A DNA stretch of 64,000 nt from CAYMZZ01 sp046297935 (GTDB lineage Bacteria > Bacteroidota > Bacteroidia > Chitinophagales > Chitinophagaceae): contig JBKBHA010000004.1 in the NCBI GenBank assembly GCA_046297935.1, forward strand, positions 124,001 through 188,000, read 5' to 3'. A program made the position numbers and the translations under genes. The notes under the pieces were generated by a model that was not told where the DNA came from, ran no database searches, and was given only the letters and a program-made list of their open reading frames with translations. Numbering within the stretch: the stretch's first letter is position 1; every line of letters starts with the position of its first letter. This document shows, piece by piece, positions 7,620 to 16,508 of the stretch.

Positions 7620-9326
7620 ATGCTTCCGCAAAATAAATTCGAGCAACTCCAGGCCTTTGTGCAAAGCAGTACCCGCGACGAGCTTATTTGGATAAATGGG
7701 TACCTTTCAGGACTCGTAGCAGAAGCGAGTTCACCCGCGCCGGAGCCCGCAAAGCGCCAGCCGCAAAAAATCACACTCGCATACGGTACAGAAACGGGCA
7801 ACGCGAAAAGTTTAGCTACACAGCTCAGCGCGGTGGCACGACAAAACGGAGTGAATGCGAAACTGATTGGTCTGGATCAATACCGCGTTAGCGATCTTGA
7901 CAGGGAACAAATATTTATTGTTGTTATAAGCACACAGGGTGAGGGCGAACCTCCGGTGAACGCAAAGAAATTTTACGACTACCTGCATGCTACGCCACTT
8001 AAGCTGCCGCAGCTCCGCTATGCAGTTCTTGGATTGGGCGACTCGTCGTATCCGCTTTTCAATAAAACGGCTGAAGATGTGGATGCCCGACTGAAGGAAG
8101 CGGGTGCAACCTCTTTGTTGAGTCTTAAAAAATGTGATGTTGACTACGAAGCCGATGCCAAAGCCTGGTTCAACGAATTGTTGAATGTAGTTCAATCAGC
8201 GCCGGCCACTCTGGATGAAAAACCCGCAACAGTCGCCAGCCCGCAAGTCGCCAGGCCGGCAGGCAAGAAATTCTATGAAGCGCGAATACTTGCTAATATC
8301 AATCTGAATGATCGGGGTTCAAGAAAGCAGACCTACCATATTGAGCTGGGTACAGAAGAACCCATTGCCTATGAACCCGGCGACACTATCGGGATCATTC
8401 CCCATAATCGTCCCGATGTCGTCAGAAGGATCATCAAACTGACGGGAATAGATCCGGAATTGATGGTAGAAACAGCGAAACATACCGCATCTGTTGAAAC
8501 ACTACTGTCGCGTCACCTCGGAATTTGTTATCTCCTTAGCAGCACCATCAAAAAATATGCTGCGCTTACCGGTCATGATGTGCCGGATACCCGAATGGAT
8601 CTGATTGATCTGCTTCGCATTTATCCGGTGAAAGATGCTGCGCAATTTGTAGAGGTTGTCAAGCTGCTGGTGCCGATAGCACCCCGTTTGTATAGCATCG
8701 CCTCTTCGCCGGAAGCACACGGTGAACGCGAAGTGCATATAACAGTTGCCCGCGACAGTTTTATGGCAGAGGATGAACAGCGCTTTGGTTTGTGCAGTGA
8801 GTTTCTGGGCGATAAGCCCGTAGGAGCTGAGATCAGTTTCTATGTACATAAAGATAAACACTTCAAACTGCCGGCTCCCGATAAGGATATCATCATGATC
8901 GGCCCCGGTACCGGCGTAGCACCTTTTCGGGCATTTTTATCGGAGAGAAATGCAACAGGTGCCAGCGGACGCAACTGGTTCTTTTTCGGTGAGCAACATT
9001 TTGTGACTGATTTTTTATACCAGACCGAGATGCAACAATTTCTTGCAACTGGAGTACTGAATCGTTTCGATCTGGCCTTCAGCCGCGATCAGGCAGAAAA
9101 AATTTATGTTCAGCACAGGATGCGTGAAAAATCAGATGAACTGTTTCGCTGGATCGAGGGAGGTGCCTCCGTTTATATAAGCGGTACAAAAGATCCGATG
9201 AGTAAAGACGTTGAAAAATGTCTGATCGAAATTTTTCAGCAAAAGGGAAATATGGACAACAATTCGGCAACAAAGAAGCTGGAAGAAATGAGAAAGCAGG
9301 GGAGATACGCGAAAGATGTGTACTAG
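7620..9326 (+). CDS. cysJ: Sulfite reductase [NADPH] flavoprotein subunit
   Basis: A 568-residue diflavin reductase that passes electrons from NADPH through FAD and FMN to CysI. A short N-terminal lead is followed by a flavodoxin domain (ITLAYGTETGNAKSLATQL, about residues 57-200; STQGEGEPP and GLGDSSYPLFNK). Then come the FAD domain (APRLYSIASSP), an NADP domain (MIGPGTGVAPFRAFL, FFGEQH) and the C-terminal GRYAKDVY ending in an aromatic residue, as in the family. The order matches E. coli CysJ. Confidence 0.96.
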   Translation: MLPQNKFEQLQAFVQSSTRDELIWINGYLSGLVAEASSPAPEPAKRQPQKITLAYGTETGNAKSLATQLSAVARQNGVNAKLIGLDQYRVSDLDREQIFIVVISTQGEGEPPVNAKKFYDYLHATPLKLPQLRYAVLGLGDSSYPLFNKTAEDVDARLKEAGATSLLSLKKCDVDYEADAKAWFNELLNVVQSAPATLDEKPATVASPQVARPAGKKFYEARILANINLNDRGSRKQTYHIELGTEEPIAYEPGDTIGIIPHNRPDVVRRIIKLTGIDPELMVETAKHTASVETLLSRHLGICYLLSSTIKKYAALTGHDVPDTRMDLIDLLRIYPVKDAAQFVEVVKLLVPIAPRLYSIASSPEAHGEREVHITVARDSFMAEDEQRFGLCSEFLGDKPVGAEISFYVHKDKHFKLPAPDKDIIMIGPGTGVAPFRAFLSERNATGASGRNWFFFGEQHFVTDFLYQTEMQQFLATGVLNRFDLAFSRDQAEKIYVQHRMREKSDELFRWIEGGASVYISGTKDPMSKDVEKCLIEIFQQKGNMDNNSATKKLEEMRKQGRYAKDVY

Positions 9327-9330
9327 CGGA

Positions 9331-9447
9331 CACCTGCCCGGCGGCAGGCAGGAGTGGAAATGTGCAAATGTGAAAATGTGGAAATGTGCACAGCTGCCTG
9401 CCGGCAGGTGCGCAAATGTGTAGATGTGTAAAAGTGTAAATGTGATG
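9331..9447. repeat. AAATGTG-type tandem tract with GC-rich palindromes
   Basis: The cysJ-cysI spacer consists of degenerate 8-9-base units around GGAAATGTGCAAATGTG. Two GC-rich palindromes are embedded, CCTGCCCGGCGGCAGGCAGG (from 9333) and CTGCCTGCCGGCAGG (from 9394). The latter shares its core with palindromes at 17687 and 54171. No gene is seen here. Confidence 0.75.
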
Positions 9448-9503
9448 CTGTTGACCTGTATATTCCGAATTATCGAATAACCAAATTTAAAATTGATTTC
9501 ATT

Positions 9504-11180
9504 TTGTCTGAAGCCAACAAAAATACTCCACTCTCGCCTGTAGAACGGATCAAAACGGCTAGCAATGGTCTGAGAGGCACATTAAAAGAGAGTTTGACGG
9601 ATGCGCATACCGGCTCTTTGCGGGAAGACGATCAAAGCGTGCTGAAATTTCATGGTATGTATCAGCAGGATGATCGGGATCGCAGGGAAGAGCGTAGTGC
9701 TAAAAAGCTGGAGTGGCTCTACTCATACATGATACGGTTGCGTTTGCCGGGAGGTTTCCTGCGACCGGATCAATGGATCGGACTAAACCATATAGCTGGC
9801 GAACATTCCACCGGAACCATCAAGATCACTACCCGGCAAACGGTGCAGTTGCATGGCATTCTGAAATCTCATATCAAGCCCACCATACAATCCTTCAATA
9901 CTCTGGCGCTCGATAGCATTGCAGCCTGTGGCGATGTGAACCGCAATGTAACCTGCAGCGCACATCCCGCAGAATCGCCGTTGCACGCAGAAGTATTTGG
10001 GTATGCCGATGCCATTAGCCAGATGGCCTTGCCCAAAACAAGAGCCTATTACGAAATATGGATCAACGAGGAGCAGATTGCAGAGCGATCGGAGGAAGAT
10101 CCGCTCTATCAGGATCGTTACCTGCCGCGTAAATTCAAAATTGGCATCGCTATTCCTCCCAATAACGACGTTGATGTGCTAACCAATGATGTTGGACTGA
10201 TAGCCATTGAAGAAAATGGAAAGCTGGTTGGTTTTAATATCGCAGCCGGCGGCGGACTAAGTGCCACCCATGGTAACCCGGCCACCTATCCAAGACTTGC
10301 GACGGTGTTGGGCTTTGTGCCAAAAGGAGAAGCTACCATGAAGGCGGTTTATGAGATCATGACCATTCAACGTGATTTTGGCAATCGCTCAGACAGAAAA
10401 CTGGCACGCTTAAAGTATACCATCGATCGCATGGGTGTTGAAGCCTTTCGAGAAGAACTGGAAAATCGTTGTGGCTTCGCCCTCGATCCGGTGCGGGCTT
10501 ATCAGTTCAACAGTCGCCGCGATCACTATGGCTGGAAACAGAATCACGATGGACTTTGGTACTACACACTGTTTGTAGAAAATGGGCGGGTACTCGACGA
10601 ACCCCATCTGGCTATGAAAACCGGTTTGCTGGAAGTAGCCAAAACAGGCAAGGCCAATTTTCGTTTCTCCGGAAACCAAAACCTGATCCTGGCTGATATT
10701 GCCAGCGACAACAAGCCGGCAATAGAAGCCTTGCTCAAAGAATTTCTACTGGACCAGCATACCGACAAAGCGGGCGCGCTCAGAAAGAACGCTATAGCAT
10801 GTGTCGCTTTTAATACCTGTCCACTGGCGCTGGCCGAAGCTCAGCGTTACCTGCCTGGTTTGATCAGTAAAATAGAGCCGTTGCTGGAGAAATACCAGTT
10901 GCAACAGGAAGAGATTACGTTGCGTATGACCGGTTGCCCCAATGGTTGCGGCCGATCGCCCGCTGCCGAAATCGGACTTATTGGAACCAGTTATGGACAC
11001 TACAATCTGCATCTGGGTGGAGACAGGCAGGGTGAAAGACTGAATCGGAAATTTAAGGACAGCCTCAACGAGCCCGCCATTTTGCAGGAGCTCGATCAGT
11101 TGTTTTCGGAGTATGCCAGCAATCGGCAAGCGCAGGAAACGCTCGGCGATTTTGTTCACCGTTTTTACCCTGTATCTTGA
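9504..11180 (+). CDS. cysI: Sulfite reductase hemoprotein (siroheme) subunit
   Basis: A 558-residue enzyme carrying siroheme and a [4Fe-4S] cluster, reducing sulfite to sulfide with six electrons. HGMYQQDDRDRREER and the IKITTRQTVQLHGI substrate region are typical. The coupled cofactor is bound by FNTCPLALAEAQRY and MTGCPNGCGRSPAAEIG, giving C-x5-C-type and C-x3-C ligands. The only start that keeps the conserved N terminus (SPVERIKTASNGLRGTLKESL) is TTG 9504. Its stop overlaps the start of the next gene. Confidence 0.95.
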   Translation: MSEANKNTPLSPVERIKTASNGLRGTLKESLTDAHTGSLREDDQSVLKFHGMYQQDDRDRREERSAKKLEWLYSYMIRLRLPGGFLRPDQWIGLNHIAGEHSTGTIKITTRQTVQLHGILKSHIKPTIQSFNTLALDSIAACGDVNRNVTCSAHPAESPLHAEVFGYADAISQMALPKTRAYYEIWINEEQIAERSEEDPLYQDRYLPRKFKIGIAIPPNNDVDVLTNDVGLIAIEENGKLVGFNIAAGGGLSATHGNPATYPRLATVLGFVPKGEATMKAVYEIMTIQRDFGNRSDRKLARLKYTIDRMGVEAFREELENRCGFALDPVRAYQFNSRRDHYGWKQNHDGLWYYTLFVENGRVLDEPHLAMKTGLLEVAKTGKANFRFSGNQNLILADIASDNKPAIEALLKEFLLDQHTDKAGALRKNAIACVAFNTCPLALAEAQRYLPGLISKIEPLLEKYQLQQEEITLRMTGCPNGCGRSPAAEIGLIGTSYGHYNLHLGGDRQGERLNRKFKDSLNEPAILQELDQLFSEYASNRQAQETLGDFVHRFYPVS

Positions 11181-12433
11181 ACAGCATTGAAACCATATTA
11201 AACGCACAGCTGAATAAGTTGAAACTGTCGGGTGCCTACCGGTATTTTCTGGACGTAAACAAGAGCGCCCAACACTTTCCGCAGTTTTACTACGAGGATG
11301 AGGAGGGTACAACAAGACGGGCCGTTAACTGGTGTAGCAACGATTATCTTGGTCAAAGTACCCGGGAGGAATTGATTGGCGGCTGGACATTCGTTGCCCA
11401 TCGAAGCGGCACCGGCAGTAGTGGTACGCGTAACATTTCTGGAACAACTATTCACCACCGTCAACTGGAATTGACCCTGGCGAATTGGCATCGTAAAGAG
11501 GCCGCCCTGCTGTTTAATGGTGCCTATCAGGCCAATGTATCCTGTTTGCAGGTACTGGGCCGCCGTATACCGGAGCTTATATTCATTAGCGATGAGCGTA
11601 ACCATGCCAGTTTGATAGAGGGCATGCGGTCGACCAGCAATCAACGATGGGTGTTTCGTCATAACGATGTCGATCATTTGCGAGAGATACTTTACCAGCT
11701 TCCGGCTGAAGCACCCAAGCTGATCGTTTTTGAATCCGTTTATTCCATCAAAGGCAGCATTGCTCCGGTTCGCGAAATACTGAAACTGGCCAGGGAATTC
11801 AATGCTATGACTTACGTAGACGAAGTTCATGCAGTTGGCTTATACGGTGATTCCGGAGCTGGTATAATCGAAAAGGAAGGTTTGCAGGATCAGATTGATA
11901 TTGTGAATGGCACCTTGTCGAAAGCCATTGGTGTGTTTGGCGGATATATTGCAGGTTCCTCATTGCTGATTGATTTTATCCGAAGTTTTGCTCCGGGTTT
12001 TATATTCACTACCTCGCTGCCGCCCGCGGTTTGCTCAGCAGCTGTTCGCAGCATCAACCTGATTTCGGCCGAAACAGAACTGCGCCGCCGTTTCTTTAAT
12101 AAAGTGGTGGAGCTTCGACAGGTATTGAACGAATACCAGGTCGTTTATGCCGACAATCCTTCGCATATTACGCCCATACCTGTTGGCGATGCGGGTCTTT
12201 GCAGGGAGTGGGCCAGTAAACTGTTGAAAGAACAAGGCATTTATGTGCAGCCCATTAACCACCCCACTGTGCCAAAGGGCGAAGAATGTCTGCGCATTAT
12301 TGTAACAGCTCGCCATGAATCCAAACATATTCAATACCTGGCGATGAGCCTGGCAAAAATAATCAATGGAAAAAATCCGGCTGATAGGAAGGGCATCGAG
12401 TCTTTCAAAATTGCAAATGGAAATACTGCGTGA
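11177..12433 (+). CDS. hemA: 5-aminolevulinate synthase (Shemin pathway)
   Basis: A 418-residue PLP enzyme of the alpha-oxoamine synthase family, read as aminolevulinate synthase (glycine + succinyl-CoA). Motifs specific to that branch are GSSGTRNISGTTIHHRQLE, DERNHASLIEGMR, FESVYSIKGSIAPVREI, YVDEVHAVGLYG, the lysine site GTLSKAIGVFGGYIAG (Lys249) and INHPTVPKGEECLRI. It starts at TTG overlapping the cysI stop (TTGA) and overlaps the next gene by 68 bases. Its neighbours are HemC-HemD and HemB, which fixes its role. Most Bacteroidota make aminolevulinate from glutamyl-tRNA, so this is unexpected. The symbol follows alphaproteobacterial use. Confidence 0.85.
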   Translation: MNSIETILNAQLNKLKLSGAYRYFLDVNKSAQHFPQFYYEDEEGTTRRAVNWCSNDYLGQSTREELIGGWTFVAHRSGTGSSGTRNISGTTIHHRQLELTLANWHRKEAALLFNGAYQANVSCLQVLGRRIPELIFISDERNHASLIEGMRSTSNQRWVFRHNDVDHLREILYQLPAEAPKLIVFESVYSIKGSIAPVREILKLAREFNAMTYVDEVHAVGLYGDSGAGIIEKEGLQDQIDIVNGTLSKAIGVFGGYIAGSSLLIDFIRSFAPGFIFTTSLPPAVCSAAVRSINLISAETELRRRFFNKVVELRQVLNEYQVVYADNPSHITPIPVGDAGLCREWASKLLKEQGIYVQPINHPTVPKGEECLRIIVTARHESKHIQYLAMSLAKIINGKNPADRKGIESFKIANGNTA

Positions 12434-13877
12434 TCGAATCATGCAGAAATTTCCTTCGCTGCAGGTTGAATTGCTCACTCGCAGCAGCCGGGGCGATGCC
12501 CTGGCCGACATTCCCTTGCAACAGGTAGAGGGGACGGATTTTTTCACCCGTGAAATATATGAAGCGCTTTCGACAGGCGAAGCCGACCTGGCAGTTCACT
12601 CGCTCAAAGACATGAGCAGCGAACATTTTTTTGGCGCGAACCGATTTGCAGTTCCGGATCGCGAGGATCCCCGGGATGTGCTGTTCTATAATTCAGATTT
12701 TCGGCAAAAGCTGGAGTCAGGCAACCCAGTTGTTATTGGCACCTGCAGTCCGCGCCGTGAACAAATGGCTACTGAATTCCTTCAATCCATTTTTGAAAAA
12801 AGTTTTGCTGCTGTTAAAATTGAGCTGAAGACCATCAGGGGAAATGTGGATACGCGTTTGAGGAAGTTGAGTTTGGGGGAGTACGATGCTATTATTCTTG
12901 CAGCTGCCGGCGTAAACCGACTGCTTTCAAGCGCGGAGACAGCCGCTTTGTTAATGCCTTCAATTGGCCAGCTTAAAATGATATTTCTACCTCTGGTGGA
13001 ATGCGCTCCTGCACCTTGCCAGGGTGCCATTGTAGCAGAGGCCCTGCCCGATAACGACGCAGCGCTGGAAGTGCTCAACGCCATTAACCAACCGCAGCTT
13101 TTCGATACCTGTGTGAAGGAAAAGGAATTGGCAAGCCGTTTTGGTCGGGGTTGTGACCAACGGTTCGGCCTGTTGAGTTGGTCTACTGGTGGTCAAACTT
13201 TTTTCTATGCGGGTGGCAAGGATAGTGAGGGTAAGCGCATCGATCATTGGTACGGTTTACCGAAAGGTTTGCCTGGGAGCAAAACTATTTTTAGCAGTAC
13301 CGACTTCATGGGCGATTTCTTTTCCTACGAATATCGGCATGCCGATCAGCTTCCGGAGGCACAAATTGTGTTTGTTTCAAATCACAAAGCCCTGCATTCA
13401 GCCCAACTGATTGAATGGCTCAAAGGCAGAAGGGTTTGGGCGGCTGGCACACGCACATGGAAGGAACTTGCTGCCAAAGGAATCTGGGTAGAAGGTTCGG
13501 CGGATGCACTCGGACTTGAGAGTCTGACGGATTTCTGGAATACGCCTCTTGCGGCCATAAATCGGAAGGAGGTGCTGGTACTGACCCACGAAGAAGCAGC
13601 AAGGGAATGGCAAAAAAAAGGGTACCAGGCATTGGCCGGCTACCGGCTCGTTCCGGCAAGGCAGTCTGCCATGGAAAAGGCAGTAGCAAACGCAGAATTT
13701 CTGTTTTGGACCAGCGCTGCGCAGTATCGGCTTTATAGAGATGTTGTAAAAGACAATGCTGTTCATGCCTGCCCGACGGGTGATACCGCCCGTCAGTTGA
13801 AAGAGGCTGGATTAAAACCGGTGGTATTCCCTACTATAAAATCATTTCAGCAATGGAGAACCGACTATACCCGCTAA
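12366..13877 (+). CDS. hemC: Porphobilinogen deaminase fused to a uroporphyrinogen-III synthase-like domain
   Basis: A 503-residue protein. Residues 1 to about 300 are HemC. Visible motifs are HSLKDM with the catalytic Asp, GTCSPRREQM (family GTSSLRR), KTIRGNVDTRLRKL, DAIILAAAGVNRL, and GRGCDQRFG, whose Cys263 should hold the dipyrromethane cofactor. Residues about 320-503 look like a divergent HemD (IVFVSNHKALHSAQL, LFWTSAAQYRLY, ACPTGDTARQLKEAGLK), which would close the ring to uroporphyrinogen III. HemD domains are poorly conserved, so that half is less certain. It overlaps genes on both sides, indicating tight translational coupling. Confidence 0.88.
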   Translation: MEKIRLIGRASSLSKLQMEILRDRIMQKFPSLQVELLTRSSRGDALADIPLQQVEGTDFFTREIYEALSTGEADLAVHSLKDMSSEHFFGANRFAVPDREDPRDVLFYNSDFRQKLESGNPVVIGTCSPRREQMATEFLQSIFEKSFAAVKIELKTIRGNVDTRLRKLSLGEYDAIILAAAGVNRLLSSAETAALLMPSIGQLKMIFLPLVECAPAPCQGAIVAEALPDNDAALEVLNAINQPQLFDTCVKEKELASRFGRGCDQRFGLLSWSTGGQTFFYAGGKDSEGKRIDHWYGLPKGLPGSKTIFSSTDFMGDFFSYEYRHADQLPEAQIVFVSNHKALHSAQLIEWLKGRRVWAAGTRTWKELAAKGIWVEGSADALGLESLTDFWNTPLAAINRKEVLVLTHEEAAREWQKKGYQALAGYRLVPARQSAMEKAVANAEFLFWTSAAQYRLYRDVVKDNAVHACPTGDTARQLKEAGLKPVVFPTIKSFQQWRTDYTR

Positions 13878-14845
13878 CACAGCGTCGGCAAAGAACCAGC
13901 GCTGCCCGTCGGGAGCTGGCCGCTGCTGCACATCTTTCCCATAGACAGTTTATTCAACCGCTGTTTGTGGAGGAAGGCATCGATCAGCCACGTGCTGTGA
14001 ACGGATTGAAAGATATAGCCGTTGAATCCATCGATACCGTGTTGCAGCAGATAGAGGCGGATCTTTCTGCCGGAATCAACAAATTTTTATTGTTTCCGGT
14101 ACCGCAAAGCCGGTCAGAGCGTCCGGGCGATTTCTCTTTTGCAGCGAAGCTGGTTGATACAATTCGCTCAGAATTTGGAAGCGAAATATGGCTGGCTGCT
14201 GACCTATGCTTATGTAGTTACACCACCCATGGGCATTGTGGCATTTTGAATCAGTTGGGCGATCGCTTATTGAATAGTCCCTCGGTTGAAATACTATCGA
14301 ATTATGCCTTGCAACTCGCTCAGGCCGGAGCAGATTGTATTGCTCCCAGCGACATGATGGACGGTCGTATTGCCGCTATCCGTCAGAAGCTGGATGCACT
14401 TGGATTTGATGCGGTGGAAATTTTGAGCTATGCAGCCAAATTCAGTTCCCAGTGGTATGGTCCTTTTCGCGACGCCTGCCATTCGGCCCCTTCCGGTACA
14501 TTGAAAGATCGACGGAGTTATCAGTTGTCGCCATTCAATGCAGAACTGGCATTGGAAGCAGCCCGACGCGATGAAGCAGAAGGCGCTGATATGCTAATGG
14601 TGAAGCCAGCGGGCAATTATACTGATATTATCTATCGGTTACGTCAGCAAACTTCCAAGCCTATTGTGGCCTATCATGTGAGTGGCGAATATGCGGCTAT
14701 TGAAAGTCTGGCCGATCAGGGTCTACTCCAGCGGGAGGCGGCGCATCTCGAAATATGGACCGGTCTTCAACGCAGTGGTGCCAACAGTATTATCAGTTAT
14801 GCAGCCAGAAATGCCAAACATTGGATCAGTCAGCAAGACTATTAA
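13853..14845 (+). CDS. hemB: Delta-aminolevulinic acid dehydratase (porphobilinogen synthase)
   Basis: A 330-residue enzyme that condenses two aminolevulinates to porphobilinogen. The two Schiff-base lysines are present: Lys196 in SYAAKFSSQWYGPFRDA and Lys251 in MLMVKPAGNYTDII. The metal segment DLCLCSYTTHGHCG keeps the cysteines of zinc-type enzymes. The length is normal. It overlaps hemC by 25 bases and is followed after one base by the siroheme dehydrogenase fusion. Confidence 0.96.
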   Translation: MENRLYPLTQRRQRTSAARRELAAAAHLSHRQFIQPLFVEEGIDQPRAVNGLKDIAVESIDTVLQQIEADLSAGINKFLLFPVPQSRSERPGDFSFAAKLVDTIRSEFGSEIWLAADLCLCSYTTHGHCGILNQLGDRLLNSPSVEILSNYALQLAQAGADCIAPSDMMDGRIAAIRQKLDALGFDAVEILSYAAKFSSQWYGPFRDACHSAPSGTLKDRRSYQLSPFNAELALEAARRDEAEGADMLMVKPAGNYTDIIYRLRQQTSKPIVAYHVSGEYAAIESLADQGLLQREAAHLEIWTGLQRSGANSIISYAARNAKHWISQQDY

Positions 14846-14846
14846 C

Positions 14847-16376
14847 ATGAGTGAGTCATCTTCTATAGAAACAATTTCGCAGCAGATCGAAGTTCCCGCC
14901 GGTACTGTCAACCGCCTGTTTCCGGTTTTTCTTAAACTGGAAGAATTGAACACGCTGGTAATAGGAGCAGGAAATGTGGGGTTAGAAAAGCTGCAGGCCT
15001 TGCTGCGAAATTCACCTGATGCAGGCGTTACAGTTGTTGCGCCCAGGGTACTTGATGCTGTTCGACAACTGTTGGCCAACCATCCGAATTGCAAATTGCT
15101 GGAAAGGGAATTTGAAGAGAATGATTTGCATCAGCGCGATCTGGTAGTGATGGCTACTGATCAACCAGAACTGCATCTTCAGGTCCGTGAGCAGTGCAGA
15201 AAAAGAGGTATCCTCGTAAATGTGGCCGACACCCCTGCGCTATGTGATTTTTATCTGGGCAGTATTGTACAAAAGGGACAGTTAAAGATTGCGATCAGTA
15301 CCAATGGTCAATCGCCCACGGTTGCTAAGCGCATTCGAGAAGTGTTGCAGGATGCTTTACCCGAGGAGATCGACGAAGTAATACGCCAGTTGCATCAGGT
15401 TCGTAACCAGCTGAACGGCGACTTTTCAGAAAAAGTCCATCGGCTTAATAAAATCACCCGTGTGCTCGTTGAAAATGGCAATCGCGACAAGGAGATCCGC
15501 TGGCGCCGGGTGGCCAGTTATTCCGTTATCGCATTTGGATTGATGTTGGTAGGACATTTTATTTTCTCGTATCTGCCTTTTCGCGAAATGGCTACCGATG
15601 CCGTAAGCTGGTATAATACGCTTGATCCGAATTTCCCGATTATGTTATTGGCCGGTTTTCTGGCGCAAATGATTGATGGCGCGCTGGGAATGGGCTATGG
15701 AGTTACAAGCGCTACTATCCTGTTGTCAGCCGGCGTTAACCCGGCTGCCATAAGCGGCAGTATTCATACAGCCGAAATGTTTGCCAGCGGTGCTTCCGGT
15801 TACAGCCATTACAAATTTGGAAACGTAAACAAAAAGCTGTTCAAGGCCCTTTTAATACCTGGTGTAATAGGGGCGGTGTTGGGAGCGATACTGCTCACTC
15901 AGCTCGGTAATGAGAAACATATTCAGTATTTGCGGCCTGCTCTTGCCGCCTACACGCTTTTTCTTGGTATACGTATACTGACACTTGCTTTTCGGCAACA
16001 ACGCAGGCAAAAGAAATTTCGGCGCTACAGCATGCTGGCAGGAGCCGGAGGTTTTTTGGATTCATTTGGCGGGGGAGGATGGGGGCCTATCGTTACAACC
16101 ACACTTATTACCAAGGGTAGAAGCCCAAAGTATGTAATCGGTTCAGTCAGTCTTACTGAATTTTTTGTAACGCTCGCAAGCGCCTTTACCTTTTTTACTT
16201 TGCTTGGTGTCAGCCATTGGCAAACCATTCTTGGCCTCGTGCTCGGTGGCCTGGTTGCAGCACCACTCGCAGCCCGTCTTACCGGGAAGTTGCCGCGAAA
16301 AACATCATTTATACTCCTGGGTATTCTCGTTATTTTCTGGAGTATGAGGATACTGGTGCAAGTGTTTGGAGTCTAG
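14847..16376 (+). CDS. Precorrin-2 dehydrogenase (Met8/CysG-N-like) fused to TauE/SafE (TSUP) transporter
   Basis: A 509-residue two-part protein. Residues about 20-215 resemble the NAD-dependent precorrin-2 dehydrogenase/sirohydrochlorin ferrochelatase half of CysG: FPVFLKLEELNTLVIGAGNVG, LLEREFEENDL, VNVADTPALCDFYLGSIVQKG, ISTNGQSPTVAKRIRE. From about residue 225 it turns into a membrane protein of the TSUP family with about seven to eight segments and the repeated family motif (MIDGALGMGYGVTSA, FLDSFGGGGWGPI). TSUP proteins export sulfite or sulfur compounds. The fusion thus couples siroheme completion to sulfite handling, next to sulfite reductase. ATG 14847 follows the hemB stop by one base. 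Confidence 0.9.
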   Translation: MSESSSIETISQQIEVPAGTVNRLFPVFLKLEELNTLVIGAGNVGLEKLQALLRNSPDAGVTVVAPRVLDAVRQLLANHPNCKLLEREFEENDLHQRDLVVMATDQPELHLQVREQCRKRGILVNVADTPALCDFYLGSIVQKGQLKIAISTNGQSPTVAKRIREVLQDALPEEIDEVIRQLHQVRNQLNGDFSEKVHRLNKITRVLVENGNRDKEIRWRRVASYSVIAFGLMLVGHFIFSYLPFREMATDAVSWYNTLDPNFPIMLLAGFLAQMIDGALGMGYGVTSATILLSAGVNPAAISGSIHTAEMFASGASGYSHYKFGNVNKKLFKALLIPGVIGAVLGAILLTQLGNEKHIQYLRPALAAYTLFLGIRILTLAFRQQRRQKKFRRYSMLAGAGGFLDSFGGGGWGPIVTTTLITKGRSPKYVIGSVSLTEFFVTLASAFTFFTLLGVSHWQTILGLVLGGLVAAPLAARLTGKLPRKTSFILLGILVIFWSMRILVQVFGV

Positions 16377-16476
16377 TTGTTGGGGCGTGTAGTTGTGTAG
16401 TTGTTTATATGACAATCCGGGTAGAGCTTAGTTGTTTCAATTTGAATTCCTTTTAAACCTGCAGTCAGAATCTGCG

Positions 16477-16484
16477 TATCTTTA
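16477..16484 (+). promoter_or_regulatory. Possible -7 box upstream of metZ
   Basis: TATCTTTA matches TAnnTTTG in seven of eight positions and lies 25 bases before the metZ ATG. No good -33 box sits at the right distance, so support is moderate. Confidence 0.35.
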
Positions 16485-16508
16485 GCGCCCAAAAACGGAA
16501 ACGTTCTT

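Noticed and set aside
11177..12433. Reading the PLP enzyme as KBL (glycine C-acetyltransferase) or BioF
   Set aside because: The TRNISGT, NHASLIEGMR and PTVPKGEECLRI motifs and the adjacent hemC and hemB favour aminolevulinate synthase.
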